Shown one piece after another: positions 8,693-18,304 of a stretch of DNA of 64,000 nt. The position numbers and the translations under genes are program-made. The stretch lies in the NCBI GenBank assembly GCA_902591865.1, contig CACJCK010000005.1, forward strand, positions 1 through 64,000, in the 5' to 3' direction. How positions within the stretch are numbered: position 1 is the stretch's first letter; the number at the start of each line of letters is the position of its first letter. The notes beneath the pieces were generated by a model. That model saw only the letters and a program-made list of their open reading frames with translations, was not told the origin of the DNA and searched no databases. This DNA comes from an uncultured Prochlorococcus sp. (GTDB lineage Bacteria; Cyanobacteriota; Cyanobacteriia; PCC-6307; Cyanobiaceae).

Positions 8693-10534
8693 TTGAAAAA
8701 GATTGATTTATTGAAAAAAATTGAAGAAGCGAAAATAAAACAAAAGGCAGGAAATTCCTTAGAGGCAAATCAGATATTTCAAGCGTTATTAAAAACAAAC
8801 AATAATTCTTTTGATTTACTGTATGCCTATGGTTTGTTTTGTAGAGATTTAAAAAATTTCAAGTTGGCAAAAAAAGTATTTTTTAATTTAATTAATAAAT
8901 TTCCATCATCAATTAATTCATATATTTTGTTAGCCGAAATTTTAAAATTTGAGAATAAATTCAAAGATGCAGAAAGAGTACTCCTAAATGCAATAAAAAT
9001 TGATCCTAATCATGGAGATTTACTCTATAATTTCTCTCTTTTGTATTTTGCCTTGAGAAACTTTGATTATGCATTAGTTTATATAGACAAAGCTATTAAA
9101 TTATCGATAAATAATGATATTTATAAACTTTTAAAATCTGAGATCTATATCAATAAATCAAATTTTGATGAAGCTTTATATATCTTAAATGATCTAAATG
9201 ATAATAGAATTAAGAAGGATAATAACAAAGAAATAAGAATAAATATTCTCCTGGCTAAGGCATTCTTAAAAAAAAGGAAGTACGAGGAAGCTGAAATTCT
9301 TCTTTTAAAATTAATCAAAAAATATCCAGGATTAGAATTGGCGTATTTAAATTTGAGTATAATTTATAACGATAAGAATCAATTAAGTAAAAGCATACGA
9401 ATACTTAAAAAGGGAATAGAACTATCCCCTCATTTCATACCTTTTTATAAGAATTTAGCAAGTTTCTATAGAAATTCAGGACAGCTTGAACTTGCTATTG
9501 AGACTAATTTATTTATTATTTCGAGGAATAAATTTGACTTTAATAGTTTTTATGAATTATCTGGGATTTATGATTTTAAGAATCATAAAAATGAATTAAA
9601 TTTTTTATTAAACATAAAACTAGACAATCTCAATCCATACTCAAAAATCTACGCAGCTTTTGCAATCTCAAATTTGCTACATAAAGAAGGAAAATTTAAA
9701 GAAAGTGCAGAATATCTTAAGATAGCCAACGACGAAAGCCTGAAATATAAGAAATCTGACTTAAGTCTGAAGATAAAACATACTGAATTTTATAGAACAC
9801 TAAAAATTAAAAATTTAAATAATGAATATTACAAGAATTCTTCAAATTATGTTTTTATTGTTGGCATGCCAAGGTCCGGGAGTACTTTACTGGAAAACAT
9901 ATTGAGTTTAAATTCTGATGTAACTGATATGGGTGAGGTTAACTTTTTAGAGGAATCCATCAAGGAAGCTAAAGATTTTGAGGATGTTTATGACTTGTAC
10001 GAAAAAAAAGTTGTTAATCAATTTAAATCCTCTATTATCTACACCGACAAAAGTTTGTTTAATTATATGTACTGCCCAATTATTTATAATTTTTTCCCTA
10101 AAGCAAAAATAATAAATTGTACAAGAAACCCTCTTGATAATATTTTATCCATATACAGAGCAAACTTTTTAAATCAGTCTTTCTCTTTCTCTTTGCCTGA
10201 TATTTCTAGTTTATATTTACACTATTTTGAAACTATGGAGGAATATAAAATTAATTATGGTGAAAGTATTTATGATTATTATTATGAGGACTTAATTGAA
10301 AATCCCAATAATGTTATAACTGGTATATTGAAATGGCTGGATTGGGATTGGGACGAAAAATATCTTTCGCCCCATCAAAATAAAAGAAATGTACGCACCG
10401 CAAGTAGCGCTCAAATAAGAAAGAAATTTTATTCTTCTTCTATAGGGATATGGAAAGAATATAAGGAACTTTTGGAACCTGCAATTGAAATTATAAAAAC
10501 AAATAAACTTCTAGGAGAAATGATTTCAACGTGA
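8693..10534 (+). CDS. TPR-repeat protein fused to a C-terminal sulfotransferase domain
   Basis: TTG start. Multiple TPR-like helices, then PAPS-binding-like FIVGMPRSGSTLLENIL (5'-PSB) and downstream KIINCTRNPLDNILSIYRANF (3'-PB-like). Confidence 0.85.
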   Translation: MKKIDLLKKIEEAKIKQKAGNSLEANQIFQALLKTNNNSFDLLYAYGLFCRDLKNFKLAKKVFFNLINKFPSSINSYILLAEILKFENKFKDAERVLLNAIKIDPNHGDLLYNFSLLYFALRNFDYALVYIDKAIKLSINNDIYKLLKSEIYINKSNFDEALYILNDLNDNRIKKDNNKEIRINILLAKAFLKKRKYEEAEILLLKLIKKYPGLELAYLNLSIIYNDKNQLSKSIRILKKGIELSPHFIPFYKNLASFYRNSGQLELAIETNLFIISRNKFDFNSFYELSGIYDFKNHKNELNFLLNIKLDNLNPYSKIYAAFAISNLLHKEGKFKESAEYLKIANDESLKYKKSDLSLKIKHTEFYRTLKIKNLNNEYYKNSSNYVFIVGMPRSGSTLLENILSLNSDVTDMGEVNFLEESIKEAKDFEDVYDLYEKKVVNQFKSSIIYTDKSLFNYMYCPIIYNFFPKAKIINCTRNPLDNILSIYRANFLNQSFSFSLPDISSLYLHYFETMEEYKINYGESIYDYYYEDLIENPNNVITGILKWLDWDWDEKYLSPHQNKRNVRTASSAQIRKKFYSSSIGIWKEYKELLEPAIEIIKTNKLLGEMIST

Positions 10535-10624
10535 AGATAGTGATTTAGTAATAGCCGGCTCGAATTTTGTCTACTGGAGGTTGTAAATTTTAGGCAAATA
10601 GATTAATTTTAAAATACCTTAATT

Positions 10625-10633
10625 GTGTGAGGA
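10625..10633 (+). promoter_or_regulatory. Putative Yfr1 sRNA pairing site overlapping the porin 2 Shine-Dalgarno
   Basis: GTGTGAGGA again, 6 nt upstream of ATG 10640. Confidence 0.65.
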
Positions 10634-10639
10634 ATTTTT

Positions 10640-11761
10640 ATGAAGCTTTTCAAAAGCTTGTTAGTAGCACCAGCAACGATTGGTCTACTATCTCCATTTA
10701 CTACGTTTGCAGGCGAGGCAGACTTAAATGATATTTCAAAGTACTCTAATATAGAGCATATTGACCTCGCTAATGCTTTTGTGGATGATGAACCACAACA
10801 AAATTCTTTACTTGCTGGCGGAGAAGGTTTAGTTGATAGCGGTAGCTCTGATATTGGTTTCTCAGAAACAACTACTGCATCATTTAGCGTTGACACTGTT
10901 ATAGGTTCTATTGACGGTGATACAACTAGCGAAAAAACAACATTTGACTACCAATTTAACATTGGTTTATCAACAAGTTTCACAGGTGAAGATTCACTTG
11001 ACGTAGCTATTGACAGTGGTATTTCATCACTCTCACCTATGGGTTCAGTAATGGGATTCGATTCTGGAACTGAATTAAAAGTTGATGGTGTAACTTATAC
11101 ATTCCCTGTTGGTGGAGCTACAGTTGTAGTTGGTGATTCAACTGACGTTAGTGCTACATTCACTGGAGCTTGTGTTTATAGTGCATTCACTGATGCAACA
11201 CCAGACGACTGTGGAACTGGTAATTCTCTAGGTGTAGGTGGACCTTCTAGTCGTGTTGCCGCATCTATAGGTTATACTTTTGATTCAGGATTTTCACTAG
11301 CTGGTGGAATAGCATCTCCACAAACTGAACTCGTTGGTGCTGATCAGGACGTCTACGGTGTTGAAGCTGCTTATAGTGCAGACAATTACGGAGTAGCTCT
11401 TGCATATGTATCTGATGATGGTGGAGCAAGTGCTGAGACAACATACTGGGGTCTTAACGGTTACTACACTTTTGATTTAGCAAGTTTAAGTGTTGGTTAC
11501 GAAACTAAAGAAACAGGCGGAACTGATAGTAATGGATACTTCGTTGGTCTAACTTTCCCAGAAGTTGGCCCTGGTTCTGTAAACGTTGCCGCTGCAACTA
11601 CTGATCTATTTAGTAGCTCTCAAACTGAGACTCTTATATATGAAGCGTCTTACTCTTATCCAGTAAATGATGCCATGACTATTACACCAGGTGTATTTAT
11701 CCAGGAAAATACTGGTGATGATGAAACAGGAATAGCAGTTAAGACATCATTCTCTTTCTAA
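10640..11761 (+). CDS. som: Outer-membrane porin (som family) paralog with a different N-terminal segment
   Basis: MKLFKSLLVAPATIGLLSPFTTFAGEADLNDISKYSN...LLAGGEGLVDSG, then a barrel identical to porin 1. Confidence 0.85.
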   Translation: MKLFKSLLVAPATIGLLSPFTTFAGEADLNDISKYSNIEHIDLANAFVDDEPQQNSLLAGGEGLVDSGSSDIGFSETTTASFSVDTVIGSIDGDTTSEKTTFDYQFNIGLSTSFTGEDSLDVAIDSGISSLSPMGSVMGFDSGTELKVDGVTYTFPVGGATVVVGDSTDVSATFTGACVYSAFTDATPDDCGTGNSLGVGGPSSRVAASIGYTFDSGFSLAGGIASPQTELVGADQDVYGVEAAYSADNYGVALAYVSDDGGASAETTYWGLNGYYTFDLASLSVGYETKETGGTDSNGYFVGLTFPEVGPGSVNVAAATTDLFSSSQTETLIYEASYSYPVNDAMTITPGVFIQENTGDDETGIAVKTSFSF

Positions 11762-11823
11762 TAACCTAGATTAGAAAAAACTGCACATAAAGAAAGATCT
11801 GCTTTATAGCAGATCTTTTTTTT
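10857..11823 (+). repeat. 967-bp direct repeat, copy B
   Basis: By eye identical to 7647-8613. Confidence 0.93.
11793..11823 (+). terminator. Rho-independent-type terminator of porin 2
   Basis: Same hairpin as 8583-8613. Confidence 0.88.
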
Positions 11824-11960
11824 AGATTAATTTAAAACTTAGAAATTATATAAAAATGAAACTTTTAATTCATTTGCATTGCTTTAAATTTTAGTCTTAA
11901 TATAATTTAATTAAACTATTAATATTTATAGAAAAAACTATTTTATAAATTTATAATTAA

Positions 11961-12089
11961 ATGGTTCCAATTTTTAAATGTTTAATATGTAGAAAGGATA
12001 TAGAAAGATCAACAAAAACATTTTGGACTAAAAAAGGTCACTTATTATGTTCTACCTGCTTAGATAATATAGATAAAAAGAAGGTATAA
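11961..12089 (+). CDS. 42-aa two-CxxC putative zinc-binding small protein
   Basis: Hand-translated MVPIFKCLICRKDIERSTKTFWTKKGHLLCSTCLDNIDKKKV*; CLIC...CSTC. Confidence 0.5.
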   Translation: MVPIFKCLICRKDIERSTKTFWTKKGHLLCSTCLDNIDKKKV

Positions 12090-12285
12090 ATTATCTCATC
12101 TATGAAAAATTTTGTTAGTAGTTTTTAAAGTAAGCGTTTTAATAAATCGCCAAATAAACAGGAATTTTTGTTACTACCATAAATCTATTATCTTAAGAGT
12201 TTACTCGATTTTTTCGACTCTTGTTAGCCAATTGTTTTTTGGTATGTGACTAAATCTTTAATAATTTGAATTTTCAAAAAAATAA

Positions 12286-12338
12286 CCTCAAAAATCATTG
12301 AATTTGAGTTTCACACCTAAATTCAAAGATATTTGAGG
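12286..12338 (-). terminator. Long imperfect hairpin, possible terminator of the downstream-oriented hli gene
   Basis: CCTCAAA-A-ATC-A-TTGAATTT-(13 nt)-AAATTCAA-A-GAT-A-TTTGAGG. On the minus strand it is followed by a T-rich stretch (TTATTTTTTG). Confidence 0.4.
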
Positions 12339-12417
12339 AAAAACTAGATATATTAAATATCTATTGATTAGCACCAAATTATTGATACTTATAAATAGTT
12401 TAAATTCTGTTATGAAT

Positions 12418-12525
12418 TTAAAACCAGCCAGGGATGATTTGTCCAGTAGTTACATATGCGCCAACTGCCGCAACGAAACCTAACATTGCTGCCCAACCGT
12501 TAAAACGTTCTGCTTCAGGTGTCAT
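12418..12525 (-). CDS. hli: High-light-inducible protein (HLIP), 35 aa
   Basis: Hand-translated MTPEAERFNGWAAMLGFVAAVGAYVTTGQIIPGWF*; chlorophyll-binding ERFNGWAAMLGF motif. Confidence 0.92.
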   Translation of the reverse strand: MTPEAERFNGWAAMLGFVAAVGAYVTTGQIIPGWF

Positions 12526-12965
12526 GATTGAAATAAATAATGTATATAAAGTATTGTAACAGGTATTATGAAGCTTTGTAAAGTAATTTTTAGTTTTTTT
12601 GCGAAAATTTATTATTTAATACAAATAATTCTTTATTTTTACAGTATTGCTACAAAAATGTATTAATTAGCAATTTAACCCTTTGTCCAGTAAGCATTGA
12701 TAGAAGAAATTGCAGTGAATTCATATCAAGTTAATTCAAGTTTTAAATAAAATTAAATAGTTTTCTCAACAACTTAATGAGATTTTAAAATAGGTTGTGT
12801 TTTGAGCTCACTGATGATAATCCTGTATTTATTTAGACACGAATTTTCCTGAAATTTAAGACAGAACCTTTAATGATTTAAAGTTACATGATTAAGAAGG
12901 TATGTTTATTTAAGTTTTGAATCTATTGTCTTTTACTCTTAAGAAGATGAACTCAAATTTAACAG

Positions 12966-13037
12966 TGGGTCGCCTGAGATTCGAACTCAGGACCAGCCGG
13001 TTAAAAGCCGGATGCTCTACCGCTGAGCTAGCGACCC
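12966..13037 (-). tRNA. trnK: tRNA-Lys (anticodon TTT)
   Basis: Minus strand GGGTCGCTAGCTCAGCGGTAGAGCATCCGGCTTTTAACCGGCTGGTCCTGAGTTCGAATCTCAGGCGACCCA; acceptor stem, T arm and anticodon loop CTTTTAA. Confidence 0.95.
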
Positions 13038-13213
13038 ATTTTGTAAAATCGAGTACATATGAAATTATCCCTTTTTAAGGTAAAAAAAACAACTTTTTAT
13101 CTCAAGTTGAACAATAGAAAAACAATTCTTAACTTATGAAATAAAAAATTAAAATTTCTCTCTAAATTTACGGTTAAAAGTTAAAATAATCTAATAATTT
13201 ACATGATTTAAAA

Positions 13214-13330
13214 ATGCTCAGAACAATTGTAGTTTTTGCCCCCATTGTTGCTGCTTTAGCTTGGGTTATATTCAATATACAAAAACCAGCAAGAGAGCAA
13301 TTCAATAGGGACTTTTTAGGCAAGGATTAA
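13214..13330 (+). CDS. psbY: Photosystem II protein Y
   Basis: Hand-translated [51 protein letters not shown] typical of PsbY. Confidence 0.85.
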   Translation: MLRTIVVFAPIVAALAWVIFNIQKPAREQFNRDFLGKD

Positions 13331-13336
13331 TCTAAT

Positions 13337-14749
13337 TTGTTAGATAAAAAAGTAATAGTTATAGGTGCTGGTCTCGCTGGTTCTGAAGCTGCTTGGCAAG
13401 TTGCGAACTTTGGCATACCAGTCAAATTAGTTGAAATGAGGCCTATCAAATCAACTCCAGCTCATCATACTGGTGAATTTGGAGAATTGGTTTGTAGCAA
13501 TAGTTTTGGAGCATTAAGTCCTGATAGGGCTGCAGGTTTATTACAAAAAGAACTTCGAAAATTTAAATCATTGATAGTTCAAACAGCAGACAAATTTGCT
13601 GTACCAGCTGGAGGTGCTTTAGCAGTTGATAGATCTAAATTTAGCATCGCTTTGACTGATGCTTTATCTAATCATCCTTTAATTGAAATTAAGAGATTTG
13701 AACAACTGGATCTCCCAACTGAAGAAAATATAACTATCCTGGCAACTGGTCCATTAACTGCTGATGAGTTGTCCTATAAAATTCAAGCATTTACAGGTTT
13801 TGATGCGTGTCATTTTTTTGATGCCGCTAGTCCTATTATCTATGGAGATACTATTGATCGAGAGATCGTATTTAAAGCTAGTAGATACGATAAAGGTGAT
13901 CCTGCATATCTTAATTGTCCTTTGAGTAAAGATGATTACATCAATTTCAGAAATCAACTATTAGGAGGAGAACAAGCAAATTTAAAAGACTTTGAAAAAG
14001 AATCGGCTAACTTCTTTGAAGCTTGCTTACCCATTGAAGAAATTGCTAGAAGAGGAATTGATACAATGAGATATGGACCCTTGAAATCTATTGGGTTGTG
14101 GAATCCAAAATGGGGAGATTTATTTGATAGGGAAAATAGATTGAAAAAGCGACCTCATGCAGTTGTTCAACTAAGGAAAGAAGATTTAGAAGGGAAATTA
14201 CTAAATATGGTAGGTTTTCAAACTAACCTCAAATGGTCAGAGCAAAAAAGAATTTTTAGGATGATTCCTGGTTTAGAAAAGGCTGAGTTTGTACGTTTTG
14301 GAGTAATGCATAGAAATACTTTTTTAGAATCTCCAAAACTACTTTTACCGACATTGCAATTTATTAAAAGAGAAAATCTTTTTGCTGCAGGTCAAATAAC
14401 GGGGACAGAAGGTTACGCGGCAGCAGCAGCAGGGGGTTTACTTGCAGGAATAAATGCATCCTTATTAGCTAAGGGTAAAAAAACAGTAAGTTTTCCTGCA
14501 GAATCAATGATTGGTTCTCTAATGAATTTCATCAGTAATAAAAATCAAATACTGTCTTATCAGAAAAAGAATAAATTCCAACCAATGCCTGCTTCATTTG
14601 GTTTAGTTCCTGAACTAAAAAAAAGAATAAAAGATAAAAGATTGAGGTACAAAGCTTATCAGGAAAGATCAACAGAAGCTTTGAATGGATTTAAAAATGA
14701 AATAGATACTTGTTTTGGGAAAAACCACTTACTTAGCAAAATTTACTAA
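13337..14749 (+). CDS. trmFO: Methylenetetrahydrofolate-tRNA-(uracil-5-)-methyltransferase TrmFO
   Basis: [18 protein letters not shown]...LVEMRP...[14 protein letters not shown]...[20 protein letters not shown]. Confidence 0.95.
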   Translation: MLDKKVIVIGAGLAGSEAAWQVANFGIPVKLVEMRPIKSTPAHHTGEFGELVCSNSFGALSPDRAAGLLQKELRKFKSLIVQTADKFAVPAGGALAVDRSKFSIALTDALSNHPLIEIKRFEQLDLPTEENITILATGPLTADELSYKIQAFTGFDACHFFDAASPIIYGDTIDREIVFKASRYDKGDPAYLNCPLSKDDYINFRNQLLGGEQANLKDFEKESANFFEACLPIEEIARRGIDTMRYGPLKSIGLWNPKWGDLFDRENRLKKRPHAVVQLRKEDLEGKLLNMVGFQTNLKWSEQKRIFRMIPGLEKAEFVRFGVMHRNTFLESPKLLLPTLQFIKRENLFAAGQITGTEGYAAAAAGGLLAGINASLLAKGKKTVSFPAESMIGSLMNFISNKNQILSYQKKNKFQPMPASFGLVPELKKRIKDKRLRYKAYQERSTEALNGFKNEIDTCFGKNHLLSKIY

Positions 14750-14772
14750 GATTATTATCAAAGATCCAAAAA

Positions 14773-16317
14773 ATGGAATTTAATAAAGAAAATTTTGATG
14801 CAATTATTATTGGCTCTGGAATAGGAGGCTTAGTAACAGCATCACAATTAGCTGTTAAGGGAGCTCGAGTATTAGTTCTTGAGAAATATATTATTCCCGG
14901 AGGAAGTAGTGGCTCTTTTAAGAGAAAGGGTTATACCTTTGATGTTGGCGCTTCAATGATATTTGGATTCGGAGATAAAGGTTATACCAATTTATTAACT
15001 CGTGCTCTAAAAGATGTGAATGAAAAATGCGAAACCATTCCTGACCCTGTGCAGCTGGAATATCATTTGCCAAAAAATATTAATATTTCAGTAGATAAAA
15101 ATTATAAGCAATTTATAAAAAAATTATCAGCGAGTTTCCCCAAGGAAAAAAAAGGGATTAAGAAATTCTATGATACTTGTGCAAGTGTATTTAAATGTTT
15201 AGATTCAATGCCTCTTTTATCAATAGAGGATCCAAGTTATCTTTTTAAAGTTTTCTTTAAATCTCCATTATCCTGTTTAGGGTTAGCTAGATGGTTACCA
15301 GTAAATGCAGGAGATGTAGCAAGAAAATTTATAAAAGATCCTGAACTTTTAAAATTTATCGATATCGAATGTTTTTGTTGGTCTGTTATGCCAGCTCTCA
15401 AAACTCCTATGATAAATGCGGGAATGGTTTTTACGGACAGGCATGCTGGAGGTATAAATTATCCAAAAGGGGGTGTTGGAACCATAGCAGATAAGTTGGT
15501 TACCGGGATCCAAAAATTTGGAGGCAAAATTAGATTTAAAGCCAATGTGACTGAAATTCTTTTAAAAGATGATAAAGCTGTTGGAGTTAAACTTTCGAAT
15601 GGGGAAGAGATTTATTCAAACATTATTGTATCCAACTCTACTAGATGGGATACATTTGGATTGAAAAATAACAAAAAAGGATTAATCTCGAGTAAAAACG
15701 TGCCAAAAAGTGAATATAAGTGGACAGAAACTTATAAACCATCACCTTCTTTTGTCTCGATTCACCTTGGGGTAGAAAAAAATCTTATAAAAGATAATTT
15801 TAACTGTCACCACATTATAGTTGAAAATTGGGATGAATTAGAAAGTGAAAAGGGAGTTATTTTTGTTTCTATACCTACTTTACTTGACACGTCTTTAGCT
15901 CCAGAAGGTAAACATATCGTACATGCATTCACTCCTTCATCGATAAGTGAATGGGAAGGCCTATCAAGGAAAGAATATTTGCAAAAGAAAGAAAAATATT
16001 TTTCATTTCTAATTGAAAAAATATCATCTATTCTTCCTAATCTTGAGCATAATATCGATCACAAAGAAATTGGTACTCCCAAAACTCATAAAAAATTTCT
16101 TGGAAGATATGAAGGTAGTTATGGACCAATTCCTCGTAAAAAGTTGCTTGGACTTTTGCCAATGCCTTTCAACACTACAAAAATTAAAAACCTTTATTGT
16201 GTAGGTGATTCATGCTTCCCAGGTCAAGGCCTAAATGCAGTCGCTTTTAGTGGATATGCATGTGCTCATAAAATAGGTGCAAAATTAAACATCAACAGTT
16301 TTAAATTGCCAGACTAA
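14773..16317 (+). CDS. crtH: Carotenoid isomerase (CrtH/CRTISO)
   Basis: FAD motif AIIIGSGIGGLVTASQLAVKGARVLVLEKY..PGGSSGSF; C-terminal GDSCFPGQGLNAVAFSGYACAHKI. Confidence 0.88.
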   Translation: MEFNKENFDAIIIGSGIGGLVTASQLAVKGARVLVLEKYIIPGGSSGSFKRKGYTFDVGASMIFGFGDKGYTNLLTRALKDVNEKCETIPDPVQLEYHLPKNINISVDKNYKQFIKKLSASFPKEKKGIKKFYDTCASVFKCLDSMPLLSIEDPSYLFKVFFKSPLSCLGLARWLPVNAGDVARKFIKDPELLKFIDIECFCWSVMPALKTPMINAGMVFTDRHAGGINYPKGGVGTIADKLVTGIQKFGGKIRFKANVTEILLKDDKAVGVKLSNGEEIYSNIIVSNSTRWDTFGLKNNKKGLISSKNVPKSEYKWTETYKPSPSFVSIHLGVEKNLIKDNFNCHHIIVENWDELESEKGVIFVSIPTLLDTSLAPEGKHIVHAFTPSSISEWEGLSRKEYLQKKEKYFSFLIEKISSILPNLEHNIDHKEIGTPKTHKKFLGRYEGSYGPIPRKKLLGLLPMPFNTTKIKNLYCVGDSCFPGQGLNAVAFSGYACAHKIGAKLNINSFKLPD

Positions 16318-16332
16318 ACGGATACTTTTGAA

Positions 16333-16839
16333 ATGATAGAAAAGTTTAAAACTCTTTTTTTTGTAAAAAGTTCGTTAGTTTCTTTATACTTGGCGCTTAC
16401 AATTCCCATCCCATTTATCTCAATTGATGAATTGAAAATCCCTTCAATTATTTCATTTGTCTTAGGCTTTTATTTAATAATCAATATCACAAGTGATTAT
16501 GTGGAAATTTGTAATAATAAAATTTCATATAAAACTAGCTATATTTCTAAAACTTTAGGAAAAAAAAATTGGGAGATTTCTTGGAAAGATATTAAATTAA
16601 TCAAATCTTTATCAACTAGTCAGGGTAGTAAAGTTTATTACTTTAATACTTATCAAGGTGAAAATTTTCTGGTTCCACAACGTGTGGAAAATTTCGAAAA
16701 ATTAGTATTAATTATTTCTAGCAAAACTGGAATTGATATTAATGAAATGACTTATTTATCACCCCTTTGGACATACAAATTATTAACTATAATATCAATC
16801 TTAATGATTGTAAGTGAAATTATTGCTTTTCTTAATTAA
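16333..16839 (+). CDS. Conserved hypothetical membrane protein
   Basis: ORF with N- and C-terminal TM segments and a central PH-like soluble part. Confidence 0.6.
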   Translation: MIEKFKTLFFVKSSLVSLYLALTIPIPFISIDELKIPSIISFVLGFYLIINITSDYVEICNNKISYKTSYISKTLGKKNWEISWKDIKLIKSLSTSQGSKVYYFNTYQGENFLVPQRVENFEKLVLIISSKTGIDINEMTYLSPLWTYKLLTIISILMIVSEIIAFLN

Positions 16840-17573
16840 ATATTATCAATACTGAATCGATAACCTTGTTGTCTAACAGTAGTTATTCCCCCACCTTCTC
16901 CCAATCCAGCCTGTTCTAATTTTCTCCGCAAAGTTAATACCTGCGTATCTACAGACCTTGGACCTCCACTGAAGGGCGGCCAGGCCATCCTTAAAAGCTC
17001 TTGACGACTTCTCACCATCCCAGGTGGCATCAAAAGAGCACAAAGCAGTGCAAACTCCCTAGGACTTAATTCTACGGGCTTCTCGCTGAGAGTAACTTGT
17101 CTTAAAAGAAGATGAACTTCTAGAGGTCCAACCTCAACTTTTTCTTGTAATCCTATTCTCCCCCTCTTTAAGAGAGTTCTACATCTTGCTGCAAGCTCTT
17201 CGAGCCCAAAAGGTTTTCTGAGAACATCATCTGCTCCTTCATCTAATAGGTTAACTAATGCTTCAACTCCTGATCTTGCGGTTAAAACTATGACAGAAGC
17301 CCCCAATTGTTGGGCAAGTCTCATTGCAGTATTCTGCTCGAGAATTTCCGCGCTAACTAATAGGTCAGGTGATTGTTCTCTGCATAAGTCAATAGCTTCT
17401 GCCGCTGTACCTACTGCGGCAGCTAAATGGCCATCTTGGCGAAGCCTTTGTACAAGGACCGTTCTTAGTGTGGGGTGAGGTTCAACAACTAGAACTCTTG
17501 ATGGAGTTTGAGAGCTCGTAGGCAATTGTGAACTGCCAGGAGTTGAAGCTAAGATTTGCTCAGTTGATTGCAT
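16836..17573 (-). CDS. OmpR-family response regulator with an atypical receiver domain
   Basis: C-terminal winged helix SPREFALLCALL...RSVDTQVLTLRRKLE...TTVRQQGYRF; receiver has LRKPFG but no Asp at the expected phospho-acceptor position (SPDLLVSAEIL). Confidence 0.85.
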   Translation of the reverse strand: MQSTEQILASTPGSSQLPTSSQTPSRVLVVEPHPTLRTVLVQRLRQDGHLAAAVGTAAEAIDLCREQSPDLLVSAEILEQNTAMRLAQQLGASVIVLTARSGVEALVNLLDEGADDVLRKPFGLEELAARCRTLLKRGRIGLQEKVEVGPLEVHLLLRQVTLSEKPVELSPREFALLCALLMPPGMVRSRQELLRMAWPPFSGGPRSVDTQVLTLRRKLEQAGLGEGGGITTVRQQGYRFSIDNI

Positions 17574-17659
17574 TCTTAATTACTGTTTGGCCAGGCAATT
17601 TTTAAACATCCTTAATAAGGTATAACAAATGCTAAATAAAAATCGGAATCTATCGAATT

Positions 17660-17923
17660 ATGACATCATTTGAAAATCCTAAAGCAATTCGTCATTTTCA
17701 ATCAATTTGCGATAATTGCCAAGACTTAGTTACTCGTTTTCATTCGCCATCTGATCTGAAATTATATAGTGATGGCTATCTCCAAGCCTTAAGGAATTGC
17801 AGTAGTTTAGAGCAAAAGGATCAGGAGAAATTAGAAAGATTAATTGAGAGATGGATCTTAGATCCATCAAGTTTTATAGATCGTGATGGAAATGGAAATC
17901 AAGGTTTTTTTGATAAAAAATGA
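17660..17923 (+). CDS. Conserved cyanobacterial hypothetical protein (DUF6761-like, tentative)
   Basis: 87-aa ORF with SDGYLQALRNCSSLEQKDQEKLERLIERWILDPSSFI. Confidence 0.6.
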   Translation: MTSFENPKAIRHFQSICDNCQDLVTRFHSPSDLKLYSDGYLQALRNCSSLEQKDQEKLERLIERWILDPSSFIDRDGNGNQGFFDKK

Positions 17924-17977
17924 ATTTAAAATATTAATTTTTATTAATCAATTCAGTATTTATACTTACTAATTGTT

Positions 17978-18301
17978 TTAAGACGCTAATTCAATTTCTA
18001 TTTTTTCTTTTAGAGATCCTGAATTGTACATCTCAATAAGAATGTCTGATCCACCTAGAAATTCCCCTTTTAAATAAACTTGAGGAATTGTTGGCCAATC
18101 TGAATATTCTTTTATACCTTCTCGTATAGCAAAATCACTTAAAACATCAAACGTACAAAATTCTACCCCTAGTGAATTAAGTATTTGTACTACATTGTTA
18201 GAAAAACCGCATTGAGGCATTAATTTAGTACCTTTCATGAAAACCATTACTGGGTTAGAATCGATCAGTTTTTGTATTTTATCTTTTGTTAGGTTGTCCA
18301 T
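17978..18301 (-). CDS. grxD: Monothiol glutaredoxin, Grx4/GrxD type
   Basis: [44 protein letters not shown]. Confidence 0.93.
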   Translation of the reverse strand: MDNLTKDKIQKLIDSNPVMVFMKGTKLMPQCGFSNNVVQILNSLGVEFCTFDVLSDFAIREGIKEYSDWPTIPQVYLKGEFLGGSDILIEMYNSGSLKEKIEIELAS

Positions 18302-18304
18302 AAT

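Noticed and set aside
1-13000. Possible genomic island or prophage bounded by tRNA-Lys
   Set aside because: No integrase, transposase or tRNA 3'-end duplication seen; the region is looser but contains core genes (apt, porins, hli).
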